Part shown: positions 8,908-17,354 of the stretch, in pieces
Layout of the letters: the number at the start of each line of letters is the position of its first letter
Numbering within the stretch: position 1 is the first letter of the stretch
Assembly: GCA_900317635.1 (NCBI GenBank)
Contig: ONHN01000001.1
Location: 119,275-183,274, forward strand
Length of the DNA stretch: 64,000 nucleotides
Direction of reading: 5' to 3'
Source of the DNA: an uncultured Prevotellaceae bacterium
GTDB taxonomy: Bacteria; Bacteroidota; Bacteroidia; Bacteroidales; Bacteroidaceae
Position numbers and translations under genes: made by a program
Notes under the pieces: model-generated
The model's input: only the letters and a program-made list of their open reading frames with translations
Told to the model about the DNA's origin: nothing
Database searches by the model: none

Positions 8908-9786
8908 TCACTCGGCAATATTGATGCCTGCAGCCCGTGCCAGCTCCATGGTGCGCTGTGCACGCAGCACAACGGGTCGGTCAACCATCTTTCCGTTCAG
9001 GCTGACCACACCGCTGCCGCGCTCTTCGGCCTCACGAATGGCGGCCAGGATGGCGCGTGCTTTCGTGATGTCTTTCTCCTTGGGGCGGAACACGTCGTTC
9101 ACGATTTCAATTTGGCGGGGATTGATAATGCTCTTCCCGTCGAAGCCTAACGTCTTGATATACTCTACCTCGCGACGGAACGTTTCCATGTCGTTGAGGT
9201 TGGAATAGACGGTGTCGAGCGCATCAATGCCAGCGGCGCGTGCCGCAACGACAATGGTTTCGCGTGCCAGACGTAATTCGTCGCCGTCGGGCGTGCGTTG
9301 CGTCTTGAGGTTGGCGCAATAGTCTTCTGCTCCCAGGGCAATGCCCATCATGCGGGGCGAAGCGGTGGCAATGGCATAGGCGTTGACAATGCCAAGGGCA
9401 CTCTCAATAGCTGCCATAATCTTTGTGCGGCCCACAGCACCAATTTCTTCTTCTACACGCAATATCTCGGCCTCAAGTTCGCGCACTTCGTCGGCTGTCT
9501 CGGTTTTAGGCATTCGCACCACGTGAACCCCTGCCTTCACCACGGCCTCTACGTCCTTACGCCCGTAGGGGGTGGAGAGGGGGTTGATGCGAACCACCAT
9601 TTCTGTTTGCCCGTAGTCGATACTGCGCAAGGCGTTGTAAACCAGCAAGCGGGCGGCATCTTTTTCGGTCATCGTCACGCTGTCCTCCAAGTCGAGCATG
9701 ATGGAGTCGGCACCATAGATATAGGCATCTTGCATCATGCCGGGATTGTTGCCTGGCACGAACATCATTGTCCTTCTTAGTCGCAT
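8908..9786 (-). CDS. citE: Citrate lyase beta subunit (citryl-CoA lyase)
   Basis: The 292-residue protein is a HpcH/HpaI-fold CitE. It begins MRLRRTMMFVPGNNPGMMQDAY and has LDLEDSV near residue 32, VRINPLSTPYG near 66, EDYCANLKTQRT near 150 and GKSIINPRQI near 215, as in the family. It cleaves the citryl thioester on CitD to oxaloacetate and acetyl-CitD, with Mg2+. It lies between citD and citF on the minus strand, with long repeat-containing gaps on both sides. Confidence 0.95.
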   Translation of the reverse strand: MRLRRTMMFVPGNNPGMMQDAYIYGADSIMLDLEDSVTMTEKDAARLLVYNALRSIDYGQTEMVVRINPLSTPYGRKDVEAVVKAGVHVVRMPKTETADEVRELEAEILRVEEEIGAVGRTKIMAAIESALGIVNAYAIATASPRMMGIALGAEDYCANLKTQRTPDGDELRLARETIVVAARAAGIDALDTVYSNLNDMETFRREVEYIKTLGFDGKSIINPRQIEIVNDVFRPKEKDITKARAILAAIREAEERGSGVVSLNGKMVDRPVVLRAQRTMELARAAGINIAE

Positions 9787-10022
9787 AAGAATAAGGTTTT
9801 TTAAGGTTTATAGGTTTTTAGAAACCACGAAAAGGACGAATAATTTCAAATGAAAACGAAGACTCTATCGCGTTTTTGCTTTATGAGAACCACTACGGAC
9901 ACTACAATAATACTACAGACACTGCTTTTCTCTTTTGCCTCAATGCGTAGGAGGTGCTGTGTTTGTGGTGAGAAATGTTGTGGTTGTAGTGGTTTCCTCT
10001 ATCATCGATGTAGCCCTACTTG
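9787..10022. other. Spacer between citD and citE
   Basis: The 236-bp gap carries degenerate repeats of the ACCACGAAAAGGACGAAT type (9826-9842) and a stretch of ACTAC-rich words (9890-10005), ending in a reversed heptamer word (ACTTGTCACTTG, 10018-10029). Nothing in it looks coding. Confidence 0.45.
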
Positions 10023-10319
10023 TCACTTGTTTACTCTATCTCTGCCCCACACGTCGTCCCCCGTAGCGCGAACGGCGGCGGCGGTGACACGGGCGCGTAT
10101 GGTGCAGTCGAGGGCACCTTTATCGGTCACTTGCACGGTGGCATCCGTAATGCCTTGTTCGGTAAGCGTCTCAGTGACAACACGGCGAATTTGCTCGCCA
10201 AACTGCAAAGCCACGGAACTTTGCAAGTGGATGTCGAGGCCTGGCGTTTCAGCAGGATAAATGCGCACGAGGATGTCGCCCGACTCGAGCGTTCCCGCTA
10301 CGGATTCTTTCAGTTGCAT
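10023..10319 (-). CDS. citD: Citrate lyase acyl carrier subunit (gamma)
   Basis: I place the start at 10319 (MQLKESVAGTLESGD), which gives 98 residues, the usual CitD length; the frame extends upstream to 10391 but that part does not resemble CitD. The GTLESGD motif contains the serine (S13) that takes the 2'-(5''-triphosphoribosyl)-3'-dephospho-CoA prosthetic group made by CitG and attached by CitX. DKGALDCTIRARV near residue 66 is also conserved. It is the first of the three lyase subunit genes on the minus strand, 96 bp downstream of the DUF4369 lipoprotein gene. Confidence 0.93.
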   Translation of the reverse strand: MQLKESVAGTLESGDILVRIYPAETPGLDIHLQSSVALQFGEQIRRVVTETLTEQGITDATVQVTDKGALDCTIRARVTAAAVRATGDDVWGRDRVNK

Positions 10320-10415
10320 AGAATGTTGGTATGTTAAGGATTTAAGGAGATGTTGTTGCGCGTTGTTAGCTGTTAACAAGCGCAGTTGCAAACTTGCTTC
10401 TCGTCACTCGCCACT

Positions 10416-11123
10416 TTATTTATCATACAGCGGCAGGCTGGCAGGATTGAGTTGCGCTGCCCGCAGCCAGAAGCTCACTTCGGGGTCGGCAAGGAAGGCG
10501 GGCGAGGCATGCTTCACAATTTCGCGCACCTGCTCCGTCACGACGGGCAGTTGATACTTCTGCTGGCATAGCATAACGAAGTAACCCGAACCCAAGACGT
10601 TGTCAGCATTGTCAATGATGAAGCGTGTTTCGGCCTTCTCTATCTTGTCGCTCACCTTTTGCAGTTTCTTGCCCATCTTCTTTTGCACGTCCTCCAAGCT
10701 CTTGCCTTCGCGCATAAGTTGCATACATTCACCCTGCAACTCGTCCCATTCCCAGTAGAGGCGGCGCTGCGATTGCAGGTGTTTGTAAAGTCGCTTGTTG
10801 AGCTCTCCGCCTTCCACGCGCTGCCCCATATTGTCAACCTGCACACGAATGCTCCCCGACTCTACCACAATGGGGATGCGGAAGCCCGTGTTGGTATATA
10901 CAAAGGCAAAGCAGTCCGCCTCGCCTTGCGGCTGGAAGGCAAACGAACCATGCACCACGCGACATGTGTCTAACGTCTCGGCCTTACCATCTTCCGACAA
11001 GCGTTGCAAACTCAACGTCTTGCCGTCAAGAGCCGACACGGTAGATTTGCCCGTGATGTTGTATCCCTCAGCACACGAAACCAGCAGCGGGAGACATAGC
11101 AATATGCGTAGAATGCGTTTCAC
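10416..11123 (-). CDS. DUF4369 lipoprotein
   Basis: The start is a GTG at 11123, which gives VKRILRILLCLPLLVSC as a lipoprotein signal with the lipobox cysteine at residue 17. The mature part has the DUF4369 beta-domain (YNITGKSTVSALDGKTLSLQ ... GSFAFQPQGEADCFAFV), often found at the N-terminus of thioredoxin-like lipoproteins in Bacteroidetes. A helical region follows (QSQRRLYWEWDELQGE, KKMGKKLQKVSDKIEKAE). No thioredoxin fold or CxxC is present, so only the N-terminal part of such proteins is represented. It sits upstream of citD on the same strand; a link to citrate metabolism is not shown. Confidence 0.8.
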   Translation of the reverse strand: MKRILRILLCLPLLVSCAEGYNITGKSTVSALDGKTLSLQRLSEDGKAETLDTCRVVHGSFAFQPQGEADCFAFVYTNTGFRIPIVVESGSIRVQVDNMGQRVEGGELNKRLYKHLQSQRRLYWEWDELQGECMQLMREGKSLEDVQKKMGKKLQKVSDKIEKAETRFIIDNADNVLGSGYFVMLCQQKYQLPVVTEQVREIVKHASPAFLADPEVSFWLRAAQLNPASLPLYDK

Positions 11124-11127
11124 GCTG

Positions 11128-11135
11128 CAAAAATA
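11128..11135 (-). promoter_or_regulatory. -7 element immediately before the DUF4369 gene
   Basis: The minus strand reads TATTTTTG, then four bases, then the GTG start. A CTTG at 11157-11160 lies 21 nt upstream as a weak -33 box. Transcription would begin at or just before the start codon, so the mRNA may be leaderless. Confidence 0.45.
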
Positions 11136-11304
11136 GTAAGTGCAAAACAAAATGTGCAAGCACCGCGCCAACGAATTTGGAAATGTAAAGAAATTTTATA
11201 CTTACTCGCAAGTTTTTTCACACTATGAAACACTAAAGAGCCTTGCAGGTACTACAAAAGACATGAACGTTAAACGTTAAACAATAAACATTAAACGTTC
11301 ATCA

Positions 11305-11495
11305 GCGTAGCCCCCCCCTGGGAGCGCGGGCGCCTCGCCCGCACCCAACGCCGGCGTAGCCCCCCTGGGAGCGCAGGCGCCTCGCCCGCACCCAACGCCG
11401 GCGTAGCCCCCCCTGGGTACGCAGGCGTCTCGCCTGCACCCAACGCCGGCGTAGCCCCCCTGGGAGCGCAGGCGCCTCGCCCGCACCCAACGCCG
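11305..11495. repeat. Four tandem 47-49 bp units
   Basis: The units are 11305-11353, 11354-11400, 11401-11448 and 11449-11495, followed by a partial fifth (11496-11503). Each has the form GCGTAGCCCCCC-TGGGAGCGCAGG-CGCCTCGCCC-GCACCCAACGCCG and contains a palindrome around GCGGGCGCCTCGCCCGC. Unit 3 differs at paired positions (GTACGCAGGCG and CGCCTGC). The spacers are not unique, so this is not a CRISPR array. Single copies of the same word occur elsewhere in the window. Confidence 0.85.
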
Positions 11496-11569
11496 GCGTA
11501 GCCATCAAGCATCACCAAGATATGAAACCTTTGCGGCTTTCTCGTCGGAAGCTTCGCCAAGATAAGCGG

Positions 11570-11630
11570 CACCTCGGCAAAGAAAATCAAGCAAGCTTGT
11601 TTTCTTTGTGCTCGGTTTGCATTATCTTTG
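11570..11630 (+). promoter_or_regulatory. Imperfect palindrome and -7 element upstream of citX
   Basis: Positions 11578-11609 form an imperfect palindrome (GCAAAGAAAATCAAGC with AAGCTTGTTTTCTTTG) inside a CACCTCGGC...CTCGGTTTGC frame. TATCTTTG (11623-11630) matches the -7 consensus and lies 22 nt before the citX ATG. I see no good TTTG at 19-21 nt spacing. A similar 50-bp word is inside the MITE at 24078-24127. Confidence 0.45.
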
Positions 11631-11652
11631 TGGTCTCGGAAACTGCATAACA

Positions 11653-12144
11653 ATGGCCACACTTGACGACATACTCCTTGCGCGCGACTTACGCAGTGAG
11701 CGTCAACGGCAACTCCTGCAAGAGGTTGGCCCGGACAAAGCACTATGCCAACTCACTGTCGTACCGCCTGGTGCCGATAAACAGCTCTCTGGGCTCACAC
11801 TCCGCCTGGGCCGCGAAGGGCTGGCAGCTGTAATGAACAGTGCGCTCTGCGGACCGCTATGCCACGAAGCACTAACTGCCGCTGGCTACGAAGCCCTGTG
11901 GATTGCGCCCTTGGCTCCACTCGAAGCCAAGCGCATCGCCGTCTGCTTAGAAGACACACATCCGCACGGACGCGTCTTCGACATTGACGTGCTGCAAAAC
12001 GATGGTACCCCCATCGAGCGCGAAGACATAGGACATGCACCGCGCCGCTGCTACTTATGCAACGAACCCGCCAAAGTGTGCGCTCGCAGCCGCGCCCATT
12101 CTATTGATGAACTGCTGCAAGCCTTTCGGTCACTGACAAGTTAG
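11653..12144 (+). CDS. citX: Apo-citrate lyase phosphoribosyl-dephospho-CoA transferase
   Basis: The 163-residue protein matches CitX, which attaches the prosthetic group to the CitD serine. Typical elements are LDDILLARDLRSERQRQLL at the N-terminus, GRVFDIDVL near residue 111, and the C-terminal RRCYLCNEPAKVCARSRAHS. The ATG at 11653 fits the family start; a longer frame from 11608 would overlap the promoter. citCG follows on the same strand after 211 bp that carry a GC palindrome (12184-12212), so citX and citCG are probably one maturation unit. Confidence 0.92.
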   Translation: MATLDDILLARDLRSERQRQLLQEVGPDKALCQLTVVPPGADKQLSGLTLRLGREGLAAVMNSALCGPLCHEALTAAGYEALWIAPLAPLEAKRIAVCLEDTHPHGRVFDIDVLQNDGTPIEREDIGHAPRRCYLCNEPAKVCARSRAHSIDELLQAFRSLTS

Positions 12145-12355
12145 TCACTCAAAAAGCTCTCTCGCTGGCGTTAGCCACTTAACCGGGTACGCAGGCGTCC
12201 CGCCTGCATCTTTCGCTGGCGTTAGCCAAACTTATCGCGGCATTGTCTTCGTGTCCATTTTTCGCTTACGCTGTGACAATACGTCGCCAACATTCGTGCT
12301 CATTTATGATTCCCCTCACTCGTCACTTAAAAAACCTTCTCATTCGTCAACTATT

Positions 12356-14125
12356 ATGTTTCAGCTTACCGAACTACCCCTTTCCGACAATACTTCGCGC
12401 CGTAGCGCAGAAGCCTTTCTTCTTTCACAAGGCCTCCGACTCGAAGCCAGCCTCGACATCTTCCTCGTAGCGTTGCGCGACGACGAGATTGTAGCATGTG
12501 GCGGTATGACGGAAAACGTACTGAAGTGCCTTGCCGTCAGGGAGGATGAACGCGGTGAGGGCCTGCTGACACTCATCGTTTCGAGGCTCATCAGCATCGC
12601 TGCTGAAAGAGGATATAGCGAAACATTGCTCTTCACCAAACCGCAGTATCGCCGTCAGTTTGAAGACCTTGGCTATACCATCGAGGCCGAAGCCCCGAAA
12701 GCTGTGCTGATGACGAGCAACCCACTGCGAATGATGACGCTAAAGAAAGATATTGAGAATTTCCGAAGACAGAGCTTGGCTGGCTTCAAAGAGCAAGAAA
12801 GCGCACCGCGCTCCGGTGTCATCGTAATGAATGCCGACCCGCCAACCCTTGGCCACAAAGCGTTGATATCCTATGCCGTAGATCGTTGCGATATGCTCTT
12901 TATCTTCCTCACCTGCAACCCCTCGTCCTTCCTGCCTGAAGACCAGCGTGACGAGATTGTGCTTTCTATGGCCGAAAGCATAAAGCAAGAGAAAGGAAGA
13001 GATCTCAACGTCATGATCGTCAACGATCCGTTTACGCTGTCAGCTGACACCTTCCCTACGTATTTTATCAAAGAATGCAGCGAAGTGGCTGAAACTGAGA
13101 TGCGCTTGAACCTCGACCTCTTTCGCCGCGTCCATATCCCCTTCACGCGCGCCGCAGTCCGTTTCGTAGGTTCCGAACCATTCGACCCCCTGACGCGACG
13201 CTACAACGAACTCATGCGCGAGCTCCTGCCCATAGAAATCGACGAGCTGCCACGCGTGGGCGGCATCAGTGCCTCCGCCGTCCGACGCCGTCCGTTGCTG
13301 CCCGTGGCGCACACCGTCAGCTGGAAGGCGTTTTCCGCACTCATCAGCAAATATCTGAGAGAAGCATTGCTGGCTGAACTCGACCTGACGCCAAAGCCCG
13401 GACTTGTTGACAAACTCGACAGTGGAGCCCATGCCGACATGAACTACAACACGATGCTGCATGGTATCGAAGCCATAAGCAATTCCCCAATAATTACCCT
13501 AAGCACGTTCTTCTACAGCCGTTTATCCTGTCGCATGACGTTTGAGCAGAGAAAAGAACACATCAAGAGAAACTTGAATGCCCTCATTGAGGAAACGCTT
13601 AGTGCTACTAGTGGTGTCAACACACACAAAGGCTTCATCTTTGCCGCCATGTGCGTCGTTGTGGGGTTAGGGCTGAAAGCCGCAAACGACACCGAACACT
13701 ATATAGGCCCCGTCACGCCCGAGGGCTTGCAAAAAGCCATTAAAGAAGCGGCGGCCTACGCCAGCGCCGACCCCGCCTCCCACGGCACAAGAGCCTGCAA
13801 ACGCTACAAAACAGGCGGTGCCCTCGCCATGGCGCAAAGCGGCTACGAACCGCTCTTCAGCCATTGGCTACCCCTCTGGCGCCAGACCCACGATGAGCAC
13901 CGCCTCCTGCTGACCATTATGAGCCAGCTCGATGACACGTGCCTCCTGCATCGCGGCGGGAAAAAAGCCTTGACTTGGGCAAAACAACAAGCGCGCGAAG
14001 CACTCGAAGACCTCAGTCCCGAGCGCCTCGCACGCATGAACGAAGCCTTCGTCTGCCGTGGCCTCTCGCCAGGCGGCAGTGCCGATATGTTTGCCCTCAC
14101 ACGCTTCATCGACAAGCTCGTGTGA
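12356..14125 (+). CDS. CitC-CitG fusion: citrate lyase ligase plus triphosphoribosyl-dephospho-CoA synthase
   Basis: The 589-residue protein joins two citrate lyase maturation enzymes. Residues about 20-125 are a GNAT-like domain (LAVREDERGEGLL). Residues about 150-325 are the CitC nucleotidyltransferase domain (VIVMNADPPTLGHKAL at 155-170, an HxGH-class motif with the first histidine replaced), which acetylates the prosthetic group using ATP and acetate. From about residue 330 to the end is CitG (REALLAELDLTPKPGLVDK, GAHADMNYNTM, GVNTHKGFIFAAM), which makes the prosthetic group precursor from ATP and dephospho-CoA. The ATG at 12356 is the first family-like start. The usual forms are separate citC and citG, or a citXG fusion. 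The next gene converges only 11 bp away. Confidence 0.85.
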   Translation: MFQLTELPLSDNTSRRSAEAFLLSQGLRLEASLDIFLVALRDDEIVACGGMTENVLKCLAVREDERGEGLLTLIVSRLISIAAERGYSETLLFTKPQYRRQFEDLGYTIEAEAPKAVLMTSNPLRMMTLKKDIENFRRQSLAGFKEQESAPRSGVIVMNADPPTLGHKALISYAVDRCDMLFIFLTCNPSSFLPEDQRDEIVLSMAESIKQEKGRDLNVMIVNDPFTLSADTFPTYFIKECSEVAETEMRLNLDLFRRVHIPFTRAAVRFVGSEPFDPLTRRYNELMRELLPIEIDELPRVGGISASAVRRRPLLPVAHTVSWKAFSALISKYLREALLAELDLTPKPGLVDKLDSGAHADMNYNTMLHGIEAISNSPIITLSTFFYSRLSCRMTFEQRKEHIKRNLNALIEETLSATSGVNTHKGFIFAAMCVVVGLGLKAANDTEHYIGPVTPEGLQKAIKEAAAYASADPASHGTRACKRYKTGGALAMAQSGYEPLFSHWLPLWRQTHDEHRLLLTIMSQLDDTCLLHRGGKKALTWAKQQAREALEDLSPERLARMNEAFVCRGLSPGGSADMFALTRFIDKLV

Positions 14126-14136
14126 GGAGGCTTTAG

Positions 14137-15207
14137 TCACTCCACTGGCTCCAACCACTCGTTGGAAGCCCCTGGCTGCGCATCGCGATGATACGTCAGG
14201 TGTTGCATCCACGAGTCGGCGGCAGCACCGTGCCAGTGTTTCACGCCTTCGGGCACGGCCACGACAACACCTGGCTTCAGCTCTACGGGCTCTTTTCCCC
14301 ACTCTTGATACCAACCGCGGCCAGCCACGCAGATGAGCACCTGCACCGCACCGTGATGCACATGCCAGTTGTTGCGGCAACCAGGCTCAAACGTCACGTT
14401 CACCACGCCGCCACCCACATCGGCCACGTAGCTCTGACCTGAGAAGTACTGCGCGTAGGCATCGTTAGGCACGCCGATGGGCCAGTCGCTCAGGGGCACG
14501 GGGGCATCCTGCTCCTTAGCTCCATCCACCACCTGCGCTATGGCACCGCGTACGCGGTCGGCCTCGGCCGTCAGTCCGCCACGCGAGAGCACGTCGGGAA
14601 TCTGGCGCAGAGCCTCCGCGCTGACACCCATGTTCAGCGCGCCGCGCACGTGAGCCTGCAACTGCGGTGCGCAGCCTGGCAGGGCCGCAATGGCCGAAAC
14701 GGTCACCACTTCGCGGTCGGCAAACGTCAGGTTGTTGCGAGCAAAGATATCGCCAAAGAGGTGGGCTTTCAGGTAGTAGTCCGTTTGCGCAGCGAAGGTA
14801 TAGTCGAAGGGCTGTCCCGTCAGGCGCGTCTGCACCGCCGTACCGTCGCGCAGCGCATCGTAGCTCGCTGGCAGCGCGTCGGCCTCGCGGCCCGCCTCGG
14901 TCTTCAGCCCCCTTTCTTCGCGCTCTTTCAGCACCGCCTGCAACGTGCCAAGGGCGTTGAGCGAGCGCGGAAAGCCCGTATAAGCATACAACTGCGAAAG
15001 TGCTTCTTTCGCTTCACTCACTGTCAGTCCTGCGTCCAAAGCCGTGTTCAGGTGCTGGCGAAGGGCCGATAGGTCACCACGTGCCTCCGTGGCTGCAATG
15101 CACACGAGGGCTTCTTGTTGTCTTGTCAGTTTCATTTCGTTTTGAGCATTTAGGCCGTGACCCCACACCATGCAGGCAACAGCCAAAAGGAGTTTATAAA
15201 TTTTCAT
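14137..15207 (-). CDS. Exported carboxymuconolactone decarboxylase-cupin fusion
   Basis: The start at 15207 opens a signal peptide (MKIYKLLLAVACMVWGHGLNAQ); a longer frame to 15246 adds only a non-family leader. Of 356 residues, about 30-115 and 150-230 are two AhpD-like carboxymuconolactone decarboxylase domains (CIAATEARGDLSALRQHLN; DREVVTVSAIAALPGCAPQLQAHVRGALNMG). Residues about 255-345 are a cupin with metal-type histidines (NNWHVHHGAVQVL, VPEGVKHWHG). Such proteins are annotated as CMD-family enzymes or antioxidant-like proteins; the substrate is unknown. The signal peptide suggests periplasmic location. It converges on citCG. Confidence 0.8.
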   Translation of the reverse strand: MKIYKLLLAVACMVWGHGLNAQNEMKLTRQQEALVCIAATEARGDLSALRQHLNTALDAGLTVSEAKEALSQLYAYTGFPRSLNALGTLQAVLKEREERGLKTEAGREADALPASYDALRDGTAVQTRLTGQPFDYTFAAQTDYYLKAHLFGDIFARNNLTFADREVVTVSAIAALPGCAPQLQAHVRGALNMGVSAEALRQIPDVLSRGGLTAEADRVRGAIAQVVDGAKEQDAPVPLSDWPIGVPNDAYAQYFSGQSYVADVGGGVVNVTFEPGCRNNWHVHHGAVQVLICVAGRGWYQEWGKEPVELKPGVVVAVPEGVKHWHGAAADSWMQHLTYHRDAQPGASNEWLEPVE

Positions 15208-15380
15208 ACGGCGACAAAGATACAAATAACTTTGAACAACACACAATGCCGCCGCCTATGCGGTATGCGGCTTAACGGCTCACGAATTGCGTTAACAAAC
15301 ATCCACTTCCAGACTAACTTTCAAAACTTTACGCATAAGCCTGCAACATTTCGGCAGAGGCAGCGAAACTTTGTGCGAGG

Positions 15381-15487
15381 GCTACGAAGTTATAAATCTC
15401 GGCGGGAAATATACATAACACGCCGAGAATATATACATTTCCCGCCGAGAAATGTATATTTCCCGCCGAGATTTATAACTTCGTGGC
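15381..15487 (-). repeat. 107-bp palindromic repeat element, copy 1
   Basis: The arms 15381-15415 and 15453-15487 are 35-bp inverted repeats with one mismatch (outer word GCCACGAAGTTATAAATCTC). The interior carries further CTCGGCGGGAAATATACAT-like units, three in tandem and one reversed. On the minus strand it aligns along its whole length with copy 2 at 40436-40542, which has the same length. Confidence 0.88.
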
Positions 15488-15808
15488 TCTTCCGAAAAAC
15501 TTCGCAGATTGATGCGACAACTTTCAGTGCTGAGCGAAAAGTTTTGCGGTTTGAGGCTTGCAGCGCAGAGCAAAGGGACGAAACGCGCCTTGCGCTCTCA
15601 GCGAACGATGCAAAGCCTGAATAAAAATGAGGGAAAGCTTGTGCGAAAAAGACAAAAGGCATGCAAAAAAAATTGGACGGCATGCGCAAAAGAGAGGTGA
15701 GGCACGCGCGATGTGGGTTCTGCGCTTTAGAATTTTGTCCCGATAGTCCGTTTTTTGGGCTGTTTGCAAAGAGAAAGAAGGCGATAAGGCATAAAAAATG
15801 GCACAAAA

Positions 15809-15840
15809 TTTGGCAAATTGTGCGATTATGCCTATTTTTG
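15809..15840 (+). promoter_or_regulatory. Promoter of the surface-sugar cluster
   Basis: TTTG at 15809-15812 and TATTTTTG at 15833-15840 are 20 nt apart, matching the Bacteroidales -33/-7 consensus. The first gene starts 48 nt downstream. Confidence 0.7.
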
Positions 15841-15888
15841 CACACCTATTAAAGCCCCTCAGCACCTTAACACACTGCTTGTAAGGAA

Positions 15889-16320
15889 GTGACAGCAACG
15901 GAAGACGCACATCAACCCACGGACAAACGTCTGATACGGCTGCCCCGCCATAGCGACGGGCGCGGCCATTTGTGCGTAGCAGAATTTGACGATGCACGCC
16001 TGCCCTTCCGTCCCGCACGTGCCTTTTGGATTTGGGACGTTCCCGCCGAGGCAACGCGCGGCGGCCATGCCCACAAGACGTGCCACGAGCTGTTGGTGGC
16101 CGTTGGTGGTAGCGTGCGCGTACGGCTTACGAGCCAAGAAGGGAGCACCGACTACGTGCTTAGCGATGCCACGCTGGGTCTGCACATACCGCCTATGTGC
16201 TGGTGCGAACTTACCTCGTTTGAGCCCCAGACAGTCTGCCTCTGCCTTGCTTCACACGCGTACGATAGCACTGGCTATATCAACGACGAGGCAACTTTCC
16301 GACAACTTGTGGGGAAGTGA
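15889..16320 (+). CDS. FdtA/QdtA-type dTDP-4-keto-6-deoxyhexose 3,4-ketoisomerase
   Basis: This 143-residue cupin protein should isomerise a dTDP-4-keto-6-deoxyhexose to its 3-keto form in the cytoplasm. Family motifs are DGRGHLCVAEF near residue 24, RAFWIWDVP near 45, RGGHAHKTCHELLVAVGGSV near 57, and LHIPPMCWCEL near 98. It starts with GTG at 15889, with AAGG just upstream. It opens a six-gene run on the plus strand, and the aminotransferase two genes on would use its product. Whether the sugar is of the Fuc3N or Qui3N type cannot be told from the sequence alone. Confidence 0.82.
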   Translation: MTATEDAHQPTDKRLIRLPRHSDGRGHLCVAEFDDARLPFRPARAFWIWDVPAEATRGGHAHKTCHELLVAVGGSVRVRLTSQEGSTDYVLSDATLGLHIPPMCWCELTSFEPQTVCLCLASHAYDSTGYINDEATFRQLVGK

Positions 16321-16391
16321 AGAGTGACGAGTGACAAGTTGCAAACGCGCTAAGGCTATCAACAAAGAAAGTTAAGTAAGAAGTTCATCGT

Positions 16392-17354
16392 ATGTCCTTT
16401 ACTGCGCAAAGCTATACGTCCGCAAGGTGCGAAGCGTGGGACGCCTTTGTCCTTCAAGCTGCCAAACCAACGTTTTTGCTTCAGCGCGGTTACATGGACT
16501 ACCATGCTGACCGCTTCGCAGACTGTTCGCTGATGCTCTACGACGCTCACGGACACCTGCAAGGCCTGTTGCCTGCGTGCCACGATGCCCAAACGCGCAC
16601 CGTAGCGAGCCACGGCGGTTTGACCTACGGCGGCATCGTGACTGCACCATCGGCCCATGCTGCCGACGTGATGGCGATGCTCGATGCAGCCACACAATAC
16701 TACGCCGACACCCTGCACGCCCAGCACCTGAGCTATCGGGCCGTGCCCTACATCTATGGTGCCTACCCTGCCGAGGCCGACCTGTATTGGCTCTTCAGGC
16801 AAGGTGCGCGGCTCGCAGCGCGCGGCCTTTCGGCAGCGATAGACCTGCGCAGGCCGCTGCCGCTGGCAACGCTGCGCCAGCGCGGCGTGCGCAAAGCCGA
16901 GCGCCTTCAACCCCAATGGGTGCAAGACGCGCCGCTCGCAACGTTTTGGCCACTCTTGGAAAAGGTCCTGCTGACGCGCCACGGCGTGCGCCCCGTCCAC
17001 ACGTTGGCTGAGATGGAACTCCTAAAAAGCCGTTTCCCTGCCAACATACGCCTGCATACGGCCACGCTCGACGGCACGACGCAGGCAGGCGTGCTGATAT
17101 ACGAAACGCCCCACTGCGCCCACGCGCAATACATTGCCGCCTCTGGGCAAGCAAGGGAGGGCGGACTGTTGGACTGGCTCTTCGAGCGCATCATTACGCA
17201 CTACGCACAGCGGCCACAGCCACCTCGCTACTTCGACTTCGGCATCAGTACCGAGGCGGGTGGCACACGGCTGAACGAAGGGCTGCTACACCAAAAAGAA
17301 GGTTTCGGCGCTCGCGCCGTATGCTACGATACTTATGACTGTTCGCTATCTTGA
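16392..17354 (+). CDS. GNAT/FemAB-like acyltransferase
   Basis: The 320-residue protein has the double-GNAT look of FemAB-like acetyltransferases: PTFLLQRGYMDYHADRFADCSLM near residue 26, TYGGIV near 78, a basic LRQRGVRKAERLQ near 160, and a C-terminal core HAQYIAASGQAREGGLLDWLFERII followed by YFDFGISTE. By position, between the ketoisomerase and aminotransferase genes, it could N-acylate the amino sugar. FdtC-type acetyltransferases usually have a hexapeptide-repeat fold instead, so this role is inferred. Its last 20 bp overlap the aminotransferase start, suggesting translational coupling. Heptamer repeats (16320-16343) lie between it and the preceding gene. Confidence 0.7.
   Translation: MSFTAQSYTSARCEAWDAFVLQAAKPTFLLQRGYMDYHADRFADCSLMLYDAHGHLQGLLPACHDAQTRTVASHGGLTYGGIVTAPSAHAADVMAMLDAATQYYADTLHAQHLSYRAVPYIYGAYPAEADLYWLFRQGARLAARGLSAAIDLRRPLPLATLRQRGVRKAERLQPQWVQDAPLATFWPLLEKVLLTRHGVRPVHTLAEMELLKSRFPANIRLHTATLDGTTQAGVLIYETPHCAHAQYIAASGQAREGGLLDWLFERIITHYAQRPQPPRYFDFGISTEAGGTRLNEGLLHQKEGFGARAVCYDTYDCSLS

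Larger units (their letters stand above)
15208..15888. other. Spacer between the cupin gene and the sugar cluster
   Basis: This 681-bp divergent intergenic region holds the 107-bp palindromic element (15381-15487), whose flanks carry diverged AAACTTT-type words (15315-15380 and 15488-15560), and the promoter of the sugar cluster (15809-15840). Frames that cross it on both strands are translations of the palindrome and have no family resemblance. Confidence 0.6.

Noticed and set aside
11305-11495. A CRISPR array
   Set aside because: The units are contiguous without unique spacers and no cas genes are near.
11277-11743. Glycine/arginine-rich frames on the minus strand
   Set aside because: They are translations of the 47-bp tandem repeats in three frames.
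15382-15845. Frames with RREIYIS / FPPRFITSW-type peptides (also at 40299-40660)
   Set aside because: They translate the 107-bp palindrome and appear on both strands, as expected of a repeat, not a gene.
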